From Bacteroidota bacterium (GTDB lineage Bacteria; Bacteroidota; Bacteroidia; Cytophagales; Cyclobacteriaceae), in contig JAQCLE010000016.1 of NCBI GenBank assembly GCA_027592755.1, forward strand, positions 1 through 54,127: a stretch of 54,127 nucleotides of DNA, in the 5' to 3' direction. Shown here piece by piece: positions 46,003 to 54,127 of the stretch (position 1 is the stretch's first letter; each line of letters starts with the position of its first letter). Below the pieces are notes generated by a model. That model made no database searches, was not told the origin of the DNA, and saw only the letters and a list, made by a program, of their open reading frames with translations. Made by a program: the position numbers and the translations under genes.

Positions 46003-47598
46003 TTTGTTTATAAATATCGAATCGCTACTATCTAAATATTTAGGTGTCATTCTGTGCCGGGTGCCTTGTTCGTAGCTATAGGCAATTTCAAGCAGCATGG
46101 GCTCAGACCAGGGTCGGCCAAAAATTGATAAACCAACCGGAAGCCCGTCAATTTGTCCCATCGGAAGTGTGATGTTAGGGTAACCGGCAATAGCTGCCGG
46201 TGAGCTACTGGAAATACCAAAATTATCACCGTTTGTTAGATCAGTTTTCCAGGCTGGTCCACCGGTAGGGGCAATGATGGCATCTAGTTTATTGACATCC
46301 ATCACCTTATCGATTCCTTCTTCACGACTTAGTTTGAGTGCACCTGCCAGTGCTTCGATGTATTCTTCAGAATTCAGATCGCCTTTTTCCTGGGCTACTT
46401 TAAGAAGTTCGTGATCATGGTATTTCATTTCGATACTATCTGCAAAGGTCTTTTGTATCAGATCCTCTAAATCCCTTACCTGGGTAACTGACCCCATATT
46501 CTGAAAATATCTATTTAGTCCATCTTTGAATTCATAGAGAAGGACCTGAAATGAATGGTCCCTGGCTTTCCGTGGTATAATTTCATCTATTTCAATTATT
46601 GTAGCACCATGCTCGTCAAAATAAGCAACAGCCTCTTCCATTATTTTGGTCATTCTCACATTATCTCCCAGCGGTTTTTTGAAATATCCAATTCTTTTCC
46701 CCCTGATAACTCCGGTTTTCAAAAATTGGGTATAGTCATTATAGACTACTCTATCTGCTGTTAATGTTTTGCTATCCTTTGAATCTGAATCTGTCAAAGC
46801 CCCGAGACAGATGGCTGCATCCGTAACAGTTCTTGCCATGGGCCCCGCGGTATCCTGTGAAAATGAGATTGGGATTATGCCTGTTCGACTGATAAGTCCG
46901 ACAGTTGGTTTTATGCCTACAATGCCATTGTTGTTGGCAGGGCAAACAATTGCCCCGTTGGTTTCGGTACCAATGGCCAGTACACAAAGATTGGCAGCAA
47001 CCGCGACCCCGGATCCGGCACTTGAACCACATGGATTCCGACTTAGATCATATGGGTTATTTGTTTGTCCACCTAATCCACTCCACCCACTGGAAGAAGA
47101 TCTAGAATGAAAATTGGCCCACTCACTTAAATTCGTTTTGCCCAGGATCACGGCGCCTGCTTTTCGAAGTTGAGCAACTAAAGGACTATCTTTTGATGGA
47201 TAGGAATCTTTCATAGCTCTTGCTCCTGCTGTGCATGGCATTTGGTCTCCCGTATCAATATTATCCTTTAGTAGTATTGGGATACCATGCAAGGGACCCC
47301 GCAATTCACCATTTTGCATTTCTACATCAAGTTGAACAGCTATGTTGAGTGCATCTGGATTGATAGTAAGTACTGCATTTAATTTTGGACCATCAGAATC
47401 TAAAGCTTTAATCCTGTCAAGGTAAAACCGGGTGAGTTCTACGATGGTATAATCTCCATTTTTGAACGCCCGCTGAATTTCATCGATTGTGATTTCCTGA
47501 TCGATTTCCAGCACTTTGGATTCTTCAGTTGTTTTTGGCGAATCACATGAGAAAATTAGGATTATCAGACTGAAGCAAATTGGCGAGTAAGATTTCAT
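46000..47598 (-). CDS. amidase-signature family lipoprotein lacking the nucleophile serine
   Basis: A 532-residue GatA/FAAH-fold amidase with a lipoprotein signal (LIILIFSC, Cys 18). The Lys of the Ser-cisSer-Lys triad is K111 (LLKDNID), and the cis-Ser motif is GSSAGSG (191-197). The third motif reads GTETNGAIVCP, so residue 216, normally the nucleophilic Ser in G-S-I, is Ala (codon GCA; Ser TCA would need one base change). Family members hydrolyse amides, aryl amides or gamma-lactams. If the substitution is real the protein should be catalytically inactive or use another mechanism. All other family features and length look intact. First gene of a probable amidase-PhoD-ThuA operon. Confidence 0.85.
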   Translation of the reverse strand: MKSYSPICFSLIILIFSCDSPKTTEESKVLEIDQEITIDEIQRAFKNGDYTIVELTRFYLDRIKALDSDGPKLNAVLTINPDALNIAVQLDVEMQNGELRGPLHGIPILLKDNIDTGDQMPCTAGARAMKDSYPSKDSPLVAQLRKAGAVILGKTNLSEWANFHSRSSSSGWSGLGGQTNNPYDLSRNPCGSSAGSGVAVAANLCVLAIGTETNGAIVCPANNNGIVGIKPTVGLISRTGIIPISFSQDTAGPMARTVTDAAICLGALTDSDSKDSKTLTADRVVYNDYTQFLKTGVIRGKRIGYFKKPLGDNVRMTKIMEEAVAYFDEHGATIIEIDEIIPRKARDHSFQVLLYEFKDGLNRYFQNMGSVTQVRDLEDLIQKTFADSIEMKYHDHELLKVAQEKGDLNSEEYIEALAGALKLSREEGIDKVMDVNKLDAIIAPTGGPAWKTDLTNGDNFGISSSSPAAIAGYPNITLPMGQIDGLPVGLSIFGRPWSEPMLLEIAYSYEQGTRHRMTPKYLDSSDSIFINK

Positions 47599-47672
47599 GC
47601 GATTGATAGTGATTTTAAAGATATGGATTTATTAGAAGAACAATGTAATTTTAAGAATCTACACGTATCAAA

Positions 47673-48740
47673 ATGAACATCTTAAAATCACTTGAAAGCG
47701 GATTAGAGGCTTTTTTCAAACCATTTGAATACATAGCGAGTCGGTATTTTCTATTACCAACCAGGTGGTTGCTCTCCCAAATAGATCCTTTGAGTTATGC
47801 CTTTGAAGGAACGCTTCTGAAGAAAATCTTGCAGGTCTCCATTTACCCGATTTTTATGACCCTTACGTTTGTGATAGGGTTTAATCTTGTAGATGAGGGT
47901 TATACTTTCCGAACATTTCTGGGAACCATTGTCATGTTCCTCATCTTTGGAGCAATATTCGCTCCGCTTGAGCATCTCATGCCATTTAGTCGAAAGTGGT
48001 TGAAGGATGACGACACCCATGTGGATTTCATGATGTTCTTCGGAGGAAAATTTTGGGGTGACTATATCAATCAGCCCCTTAAACTGGCTACGATTTCACT
48101 GGTCGTACAAGAAATATCACCGGAAATAGGGAGGGGCATCTGGCCTGCAAATATCCATCCATGGGTGCAGGTTTTGCTTCTCTTGTCTATCAATGACTTT
48201 TTCAGGTATTGGTATCACCGCTGGATGCATGAATCGCCGTTTATGTGGCGATGGCATTCTGTTCACCACTCTTCGAGGCGTTTGTATTGGTTTAATGGCA
48301 CCAGGAGTCATCCGATAGAAGGTTTGGTCTCTGGGTTTTTATGGGGCATCCCATTGGCTTTTGTACAGGCCCCAGTAGAAATTGTTTTTGTGACCGGATT
48401 GCTTGGTCGTACCATTGGAAGATTTCAGCATACCAACCTGGATGTAATTCTGGGACCATTTGATTACATATTCTCATCACCCAAAAACCATCGCTATCAT
48501 CATTCCAAGAAGATTGAAGAAGGCAATTCCAACTATGGCGGAGATGTGATTTTTTGGGACATTTTATTTGGCACTTTTTACCTGCCAAAAGGACAACAGC
48601 CCAGTGATGACATTGGAATAGGTAGTATGCCAAATTTCCCCAAAAGCTTTGTCGGGTTAATGTTTGCGCCTTTTACATTTGGAAGGTTGAAGAAGGAGGC
48701 TGAAGGTGTTAGTGCGGAACAGGAGCCTATTAAAAATTGA
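47673..48740 (+). CDS. sterol desaturase/fatty acid hydroxylase family protein
   Basis: A 355-residue membrane di-iron oxygenase. The histidine clusters are HRWMH (182-186), HSVHH (195-199), RSHPIE near 213 and, later, HTNLD and HRYHHSK. Hydrophobic segments lie around 50-70, 80-100, 155-175 and 215-235. It could hydroxylate or desaturate a sterol-like, carotenoid or acyl lipid. The last about ten codons are suspect: the stop TGA at 48738-48740 is out of frame inside sequence coding for a response regulator (frame KIDPE), so the natural 3' end appears to have been replaced by a deletion that joined the two genes. The catalytic part is complete. Confidence 0.85.
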   Translation: MNILKSLESGLEAFFKPFEYIASRYFLLPTRWLLSQIDPLSYAFEGTLLKKILQVSIYPIFMTLTFVIGFNLVDEGYTFRTFLGTIVMFLIFGAIFAPLEHLMPFSRKWLKDDDTHVDFMMFFGGKFWGDYINQPLKLATISLVVQEISPEIGRGIWPANIHPWVQVLLLLSINDFFRYWYHRWMHESPFMWRWHSVHHSSRRLYWFNGTRSHPIEGLVSGFLWGIPLAFVQAPVEIVFVTGLLGRTIGRFQHTNLDVILGPFDYIFSSPKNHRYHHSKKIEEGNSNYGGDVIFWDILFGTFYLPKGQQPSDDIGIGSMPNFPKSFVGLMFAPFTFGRLKKEAEGVSAEQEPIKN

Positions 48741-49895
48741 CCCTGAGATATATGTAATCACCATTACCGCTTATGGTGATGTGAGCCTTGCTGTGAAAGC
48801 ATTAAAGCTGGGAGCCAGTGATTTTGTACTGAAGCCCTGGGACAATACAAAACTGGTAGCAGATATTGAGTCTGGAGTAAAACTCAGACATTCTCGGATC
48901 AAGGCTGGGAAATCCGGTAGTACGACAGAGGGAGTGACAGGTATTTCGCAGACGGAGAAACAAATGATTGGTGAATCACCATCATTTAAGGAAGTCATGA
49001 GCCTGGTGCAAAAAGTTGCTCAGACAGATGTCAATGTGCTCATTACCGGTGAGAATGGAACGGGTAAGGAATTGATCGCCCGCGAAATACATCGGCTTTC
49101 CGGCCGGAATAAGAAGACTCTAATCAGTGTGGACCTTGGAGCTATAACCAGCAGTCTTTTTGAGAGTGAGCTCTTCGGCCATATGAAGGGTGCATTTACT
49201 GACGCAGTCAATGACCGCAAGGGCAAATTTGAACGGCTGATAAGGGAACCCTTTTTCTTGACGAAATTGGCAACTTGCCCATGGAATCACAAGTCAAGCT
49301 ACTTGCCGCCATCCAAAACCGGGTGATCACCCCTGTCGGGTCAGAAAAAACCATATCCATTGATATCCGTCTGATATGTGCCACAAATGCGGATCTTGGT
49401 GACCTGGTTTACACAGAGGAATTCAGAGAAGATTTGTTCTACAGGATTAATACTATTGAAATAAAGGTTCCGCCATTGAGGGAAAGAAGAGATGACATAA
49501 CAATTCTTGCCAATTATTTTCTAAAAAAATATACTTCGAAATACCAGAAGGGTAAAGTCATCATCCACGATAAGGCATATGATGAGCTTTTGAATTACCA
49601 TTGGCCCGGGAATATCAGGGAGCTTGAGCATATGATTGAAAAGGCAGTGATCCTGGATGAATCCGGGGAAATACAACCCAAGGATTTTAATTTCAAGACT
49701 ACCATGCAAAGCTTCCCATCTAATTATCCTCATACACTTGAGGAGATGGAAAAATTGATGATCCTTAATGTGGTTAACAAACATGGGGGTAATATGAGTT
49801 CGACTGCATCCGAGCTTGGTGTCACACGACAAACACTTTACAATAAGATCAAAAAGTACAACCTTGATGATCAGTTAGCTCGCAATGCGGATTAA
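48706..49895 (+). pseudogene. broken NtrC-type sigma-54 response regulator
   Basis: Remains of a REC-AAA-HTH regulator. The first ~70 residues of the receiver domain, with the phosphorylated Asp, are missing; the frame picks up at LKIDPEIYVITITAYGDV and continues through the receiver end (FVLKPWD), Walker A GENGTGKE (near 49048) and GAFTDA (near 49189, variant of GAFTGA). At 49235-49236 one G is lost: reading CGG-GCT restores ADKGTLFLDEIGNLPME, the Walker B region, in the second frame, which then runs to the end (RDDITILANYF, WPGNIRELEHMI, HTH GVTRQTLYNKIKKY) at 49895. The two frames overlap around 49275-49326. Loss of the receiver start plus frameshift makes activity unlikely. It overlaps the intact sensor kinase by 11 bases, its natural partner. 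Confidence 0.88.
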
Positions 49896-51228
49896 GAGTT
49901 TCTATAGTGTCGTTATTGTCCGCGTGATATTGATTACCCTGACAAGTCTCCTGATTAGCTTTTTATTTTTGAGTACTGATAAGTATCCATTAGCCTCCCT
50001 TGTTGTGCTAATTCTGATCATTCAGGTCATCCTGTTAATCGGACATTTGAACAAAACCAATAAGAAGATTACTTATTTTTTCGATGCTGTCAGGAACAAC
50101 GATTCCACACTTCATTTTTCTGAGGACATTCAAAGTAAAACTGAGAAAGAGCTAAACAGAAGCCTCAATAAGGTAAATCAGCTAATTAAGGAAGCCAGAA
50201 AAGACCAAATATCCCAGGAAAAATATTATTCCTATATTCTCGAAAAGGCGAATACAGGGCTTTTAACGTACGATAAAGAAGGTCATGTATTACTGGCCAA
50301 TCTGGCAGCGAAAAAATTGTTAGGTTATGAACATTTGAATCATATAAGTCAATTGTCCAAAGTCAATGATAAGCTTTACCTGGCATTTCAAACTTTGAAA
50401 GCCGGTGACAATAAAGTGGTGAAGTACAGCAACGAGAAAGAAACGGTTCAACTTTCATTAAGAACCAGCGCCATTACCATTCAAAATAAGGAGTTAACAT
50501 TTGTAACGATAAACAACATCAGAGATGAGTTAGAGGAACAGGAAGTGGAATCATGGATTCGGTTGATAAGGGTGCTCACCCATGAGATTATGAATTCGGT
50601 GGCACCGATTTCTTCCCTGGCTGAAACCCTTTCGGAAATTTACCGGGATAAAGAAAAGATAGACAGTTCTGGCCTTGATAAGGAGCTGATTAGCCATACA
50701 TTAAACGGGCTGAGTATCATTAATCAACGAGGGCTGGGTCTAATGACCTTCGTGGACTCATATAGAAAGCTCACTAAGATGCCCATGCCTAAGAAAAGAG
50801 ATTTTGAGGTAAGACAGTTCCTCGAAAATATTCGGATTCTGGTGAGCCAGGAACCCCATTTCAACAATGTTAAATTTATGATCGAAGCACCAGATGATGT
50901 TAGTATTAATGCCGATCAGGAACAACTCACGCAAGTGATGATCAATATTGTAAAGAATGCTCTGGATGCGCTCATTGAAATAAAAAATGGAGAGATAAGG
51001 TTGAAAGCAATTGATAATGAGGAGCAAGTTGTTATCAGTGTTCAAGACAATGGTATTGGAATGGATGATGTAATCAAGGATCAAATTTTTGTTCCGTTTT
51101 ATACTACCAAGAAACAAGGCACAGGGATTGGTCTGAGTTTATCACATCATATCATGCGCATGCATGGCGGGCGATTGGAGGTAGAGTCAGAGCCGGGAAA
51201 AGGAACTACGTTTTCGCTATTTGTTTAG
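49885..51228 (+). CDS. NtrB/NtrY-like sensor histidine kinase
   Basis: A 447-residue inner-membrane kinase. Two hydrophobic segments (about 9-29 and 35-53) anchor it, followed by a linker, a PAS-like domain (about 115-215) and the catalytic core: H-box LTHEIMNS with H233, N-box INIVKNALDAL, G1 DNGIGMD and G2 GTGIGLSL. The periplasmic loop is tiny, suggesting sensing in the membrane or through the PAS fold. It follows, and overlaps by 11 bases, the broken NtrC-type regulator; without that partner it may be orphaned or cross-talk with another regulator. Kinase residues are all present. Confidence 0.9.
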   Translation: MRIKSFYSVVIVRVILITLTSLLISFLFLSTDKYPLASLVVLILIIQVILLIGHLNKTNKKITYFFDAVRNNDSTLHFSEDIQSKTEKELNRSLNKVNQLIKEARKDQISQEKYYSYILEKANTGLLTYDKEGHVLLANLAAKKLLGYEHLNHISQLSKVNDKLYLAFQTLKAGDNKVVKYSNEKETVQLSLRTSAITIQNKELTFVTINNIRDELEEQEVESWIRLIRVLTHEIMNSVAPISSLAETLSEIYRDKEKIDSSGLDKELISHTLNGLSIINQRGLGLMTFVDSYRKLTKMPMPKKRDFEVRQFLENIRILVSQEPHFNNVKFMIEAPDDVSINADQEQLTQVMINIVKNALDALIEIKNGEIRLKAIDNEEQVVISVQDNGIGMDDVIKDQIFVPFYTTKKQGTGIGLSLSHHIMRMHGGRLEVESEPGKGTTFSLFV

Positions 51229-51330
51229 ATTTTACAAACAGGCCGAATTTGAAGAGACAAAACCGATCTACTATAACTTCTTATTTATGCAGTGAAAGAA
51301 AAGTGATCAAGGGTATCAAATTGTGAGCTA

Positions 51331-54057
51331 TTAGTTGCTGAAATTTCGCAATTGATAAGTAAAAGTTACCATAAAATACTGTTGCAGCACTTTGGTCCAT
51401 GTCTCTTCGATGTAGGAGGGGTTAACGCTTTGAGAAAAGCTGCGGTTTTGTCCCAACAAATCAAAGACTGACAATTCTAATTCTCCCAAATCATCTTTAA
51501 GGAATTTCTTTGCAATGCTCATGTTCCACAAGGTGCAACTGGTACTGAACGAATCATTTACACCTTTGTATTTTTGATAGAATATGTCATTTCGGAATAC
51601 AAAACCTTTCCAGAAGATTAGGTTAAATTTCCCTCCAAAGGTTTGCGTGATATAATTACTATTACCTGAATTTCTTGTCCGGATGGAATTGACCACTGTA
51701 TTCGCACTAATGTTATAGTAAATGTTAAAGTCCACGTTTTCATTAATATTACTTACCAGTGCAAGCCTTGCATTCCCGGAATAGGTATTTGCTATGTTTG
51801 GAATTCTGTTCGTTCGTCCTGGCTGTCGTCGATAACTTAGCCCTGCGGTCGTATTTAAGTTCGTTTTTAATTTGGAAATTAAAAAACCATAGGTGGTGTT
51901 GTTATTAATATTCCAGTATCCGTTAAAATTGACGGGCTCAGATATTTGAGCTCCTCGCTTGATCACCAGGCCAACTCCCAATACAGAGTCTGCCCTCATA
52001 ATTTGTGTTGCGTTAGTTACGTAATTGCTCGTCATTTGGACCCTTGTAAAATTTGAAATGGAGGTGTTCTTGTCAGGGTTCGTCTTAGCTGCCCGCATCA
52101 TTAGTGAGTGCTCGTAGCTCTGTTTCAAATCAGGATTGCCTATTGACCAAAAAAGTGGATTGCTGTTATCAATGACGTTCTGCAATTGGTTTACAGAAGG
52201 CTCATTAGTGTCAGTTGAGTATCTGATAAACATATCTCCACCTCCGTTGAATTCGAACCTTCCCATTACTGAAGGTAGAATACTGTTGAAGGGTTTGTTA
52301 AAAGTTGCTACCTCAGGAAATACCTGGTTATTATTCAAAGTGGCATGCTGGTAGGTAATCCCTGCATTGAAGAACTTACCAAAGCCGCGATTTGACAGAA
52401 ATAGAGAGGTCTGGTGGGTTGTATATTCACTGGCAAATTCATTGGATAATTTCGAATTAAAAACTCTTTCCTGTGTTTCAGGTTCAAACAAGTAGGTATG
52501 CTTATCGGAAGCTCTATCCGTATAATTGATCCGATAGGTTGCTGACAATTGTCCTGTATTGCCCACCGGCTCAGTATAGGTTAAGGTTGATCCAATGGTA
52601 TATCCATTTTCGTCTGTCAAATATTCTGTCAATGAGTCAAGCAATTCTTCTTCATAATAATTTTTCCTGTCCGTTGTATTGATCCTGGTGTTAACTTCCA
52701 CGGATATCGTACGTCCTATTTTTTCAAATTTATGCTGGAAGTTGATGTTGTTGTTAAAGTTATATGCATCATTTTGGCTGGTGTATTTGTTGTTAGTCTG
52801 GTTGAGAATTTGCCCCATTTCACTTCTTGTTACTGCTTTGGTCGAATCAAGACTCTCATTGTCCTGAAAACTCAGTGAGGGTCGGATGATAAGCTTATTT
52901 TTCTTATTGATGTCGTACGTGAGCCGCATATTCAGGCGATGATTCATATTGTCTGTTGATGAATTCTCTTCGCCAGTATACAATTCGTTATCCTGAACAA
53001 ACTCCCTGCTTGTTAATTGATTAGAAGTGTTATCAGTTTGATTGAAGAAATAACTGCCTTCAAAAACTGCTGCTTTGCCCCATTTATTCGTAAAGTTCAA
53101 TCCCAGTGAGTTAGTATTTGTAATGCCATCCTGAGTACCTGTCATGAAATTACGGTTGCCTCCTTGTCTAAAACCACCACGACCACCACCGCCACTCACT
53201 CCGGCTAAATCTTCACCGCTGAAATTCTGTTGATTAATATTATTGGACATGCCAATGATTGTGATCCGTTTATCGTCTTTAAAAGAGTTAACGTTACCGC
53301 CGGCGCTGTAGTGATCATTAGAGCCATATCCACCATAGAGTTTACCAAATGTTCCATTCCGTTTGCCCTCTCTTGTCACAACATTCATGGTTTTAGTGGT
53401 ATTTCCATCATCAAATCCTGTGAATTGTGACTGCTCACTTCTTTCATCAAACACCTCAATTTGTTTAACAACCTCAGCGGGAATGGTATTTAATGAGAGC
53501 AGTGGATCCTGCCCAAAAAAACGTTTGCCATCCAATAATACTTGTTCAATGGTTTCACCATTTGCCGTAACCCCACTGCCATCCACAACAATGCCCGGCA
53601 TTTTGCTGACAAGGTCTTTCGTGTTGGCATCAGGGTTGACTTTAAAGGCATCTGCATTATAGACAATCGTGTCACCCCTCACTTCAATAGGAACAACTTC
53701 TCCTTTAATTTCAACAGCCTCAAGCAGTTTAGTATCCGGTTGAACGGAGATTCTACCCAAATATTGATCAACAACACCAATTCTTAATACCCTTGTATAT
53801 GGTTTGTATCCAACGCTAGAAACTTGCATTCGGTAGAATGCTTTTTCTACTTTTTCAATGAGAAAAGCTCCTTCTACATCGGTAACTGAATACCTGGAGC
53901 TCAGAGAATCTTTTATGTTGACTAATATAACAGTGGCTCCCACAAGCCCTGAACCATCCACGCCATCCACTAACACACCTGACACTTTTACTGGCGCTTC
54001 CTGAGCAATAGCAAGCTGAGCAATCAATAGCGCTCCAACTAAAAGGAAATATTTCAT
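51331..54057 (-). CDS. outer membrane beta-barrel TonB receptor-like protein
   Basis: A 908-residue outer-membrane protein of the CarboxypepD_reg/plug/barrel family (OMP_b-brl_3 type). I start at ATG 54057 (MKYFLLVGALLIAQLAIAQ is a good Sec signal); ATG 54072 adds five residues. The CarboxypepD_reg domain (about 25-110), a plug-like region (about 130-225: KMPGIVVDGSG, LLDGKRFFGQDPLLS) and a large barrel follow, ending SYQLRNFSN-like aromatic residues. A Gly/Arg/Asn-rich loop (GVSGGGGRGGFRQGGNRNF) near residues 290-310 is notable. There is no SusD partner and ligand is unknown. Convergent with the kinase gene; the promoter should lie in the ~55 bases at the right edge. Confidence 0.88.
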   Translation of the reverse strand: MKYFLLVGALLIAQLAIAQEAPVKVSGVLVDGVDGSGLVGATVILVNIKDSLSSRYSVTDVEGAFLIEKVEKAFYRMQVSSVGYKPYTRVLRIGVVDQYLGRISVQPDTKLLEAVEIKGEVVPIEVRGDTIVYNADAFKVNPDANTKDLVSKMPGIVVDGSGVTANGETIEQVLLDGKRFFGQDPLLSLNTIPAEVVKQIEVFDERSEQSQFTGFDDGNTTKTMNVVTREGKRNGTFGKLYGGYGSNDHYSAGGNVNSFKDDKRITIIGMSNNINQQNFSGEDLAGVSGGGGRGGFRQGGNRNFMTGTQDGITNTNSLGLNFTNKWGKAAVFEGSYFFNQTDNTSNQLTSREFVQDNELYTGEENSSTDNMNHRLNMRLTYDINKKNKLIIRPSLSFQDNESLDSTKAVTRSEMGQILNQTNNKYTSQNDAYNFNNNINFQHKFEKIGRTISVEVNTRINTTDRKNYYEEELLDSLTEYLTDENGYTIGSTLTYTEPVGNTGQLSATYRINYTDRASDKHTYLFEPETQERVFNSKLSNEFASEYTTHQTSLFLSNRGFGKFFNAGITYQHATLNNNQVFPEVATFNKPFNSILPSVMGRFEFNGGGDMFIRYSTDTNEPSVNQLQNVIDNSNPLFWSIGNPDLKQSYEHSLMMRAAKTNPDKNTSISNFTRVQMTSNYVTNATQIMRADSVLGVGLVIKRGAQISEPVNFNGYWNINNNTTYGFLISKLKTNLNTTAGLSYRRQPGRTNRIPNIANTYSGNARLALVSNINENVDFNIYYNISANTVVNSIRTRNSGNSNYITQTFGGKFNLIFWKGFVFRNDIFYQKYKGVNDSFSTSCTLWNMSIAKKFLKDDLGELELSVFDLLGQNRSFSQSVNPSYIEETWTKVLQQYFMVTFTYQLRNFSN

Positions 54058-54127
54058 TTCATTAGTGGCCATTAAAAATATTTAAAACGTTCTTTGAAGT
54101 CTTGATTTACAAGGGTTTAGGCTCTTA

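Noticed and set aside
49225-49330. Programmed ribosomal frameshift in the NtrC-type gene
   Set aside because: No slippery heptamer or downstream structure; a single missing G explains it, and the gene also lacks its start.

Overview
The window looks like a chromosomal piece of a Bacteroidota genome, most likely order Cytophagales. The evidence is a type IX secretion (T9SS) C-terminal signal on a giant subtilase, two TonB-dependent receptors with N-terminal CarboxypepD_reg domains (one paired with a DUF4249 lipoprotein), a BlaI/BlaR pair whose BlaR carries a TonB C-terminal domain, many lipoproteins with short LxxC-type lipoboxes, AT-rich spacers and few Shine-Dalgarno sequences. The genus cannot be fixed from sequence alone. 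I found no rRNA, tRNA, CRISPR array, transposase or integrase.

Layout. 0-4.7 kb: a membrane fatty-acid desaturase followed by a three-part FAAL-ACP-thioester reductase, a possible small lipid-modifying module. 4.7-6.8 kb: a BlaI-BlaR-type regulator pair (minus strand) with palindromes in its upstream spacer. 6.8-11.6 kb: a CPA2 antiporter with RCK domains, an MDR oxidoreductase with a class III nucleotide cyclase, and a Nudix/winged-helix regulator. 11.7-15.7 kb: DUF4249/TonB receptor pair and a DinB-like protein. 15.8-20.8 kb: carbohydrate locus (Tat-type Gfo/Idh/MocA oxidoreductase, Tat-type mannonate dehydratase, GH26 mannanase, beta-propeller protein), with a truncated second mannonate dehydratase copy next to a hairpin element. 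21-24 kb: PHP phosphodiesterase, MORN protein, esterase-like lipoprotein. 24-34 kb: aconitase, Xaa-Pro aminopeptidase, T9SS subtilase, fmt-folA. 34-40.3 kb: a four-gene minus-strand operon (PQQ-type dehydrogenase/cytochrome c, DUF5009-type acyltransferase, nitrilase-family amidohydrolase, DUF4838 glycosidase-like protein). 40.5-43.2 kb: an APH-like kinase overlapping an ADP-ribosylglycohydrolase lipoprotein, then a DksA/TraR zinc-finger protein. 43.3-47.6 kb: ThuA-like protein, PhoD-like phosphatase and an amidase-signature lipoprotein lacking its serine nucleophile. 47.7-51.2 kb: a sterol desaturase-family hydroxylase running into the remains of an NtrC-type regulator (5' end lost plus a 1-base frameshift), followed by an intact NtrB-like kinase. 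51.3-54.1 kb: a second large outer-membrane beta-barrel receptor.

How the genes fit together. Most of the window serves uptake and breakdown of external organic matter: outer-membrane receptors, secreted or lipid-anchored hydrolases and Tat-exported sugar enzymes, with housekeeping genes (acnA, fmt, folA, pepP-like) scattered between. The points most worth a second look are the desaturase/FAAL-ACP-reductase module, the mannonate dehydratase remnant whose 38 shared C-terminal codons differ only synonymously, the gene-fusion deletion that destroyed the sigma-54 regulator, and the Ser-to-Ala amidase.
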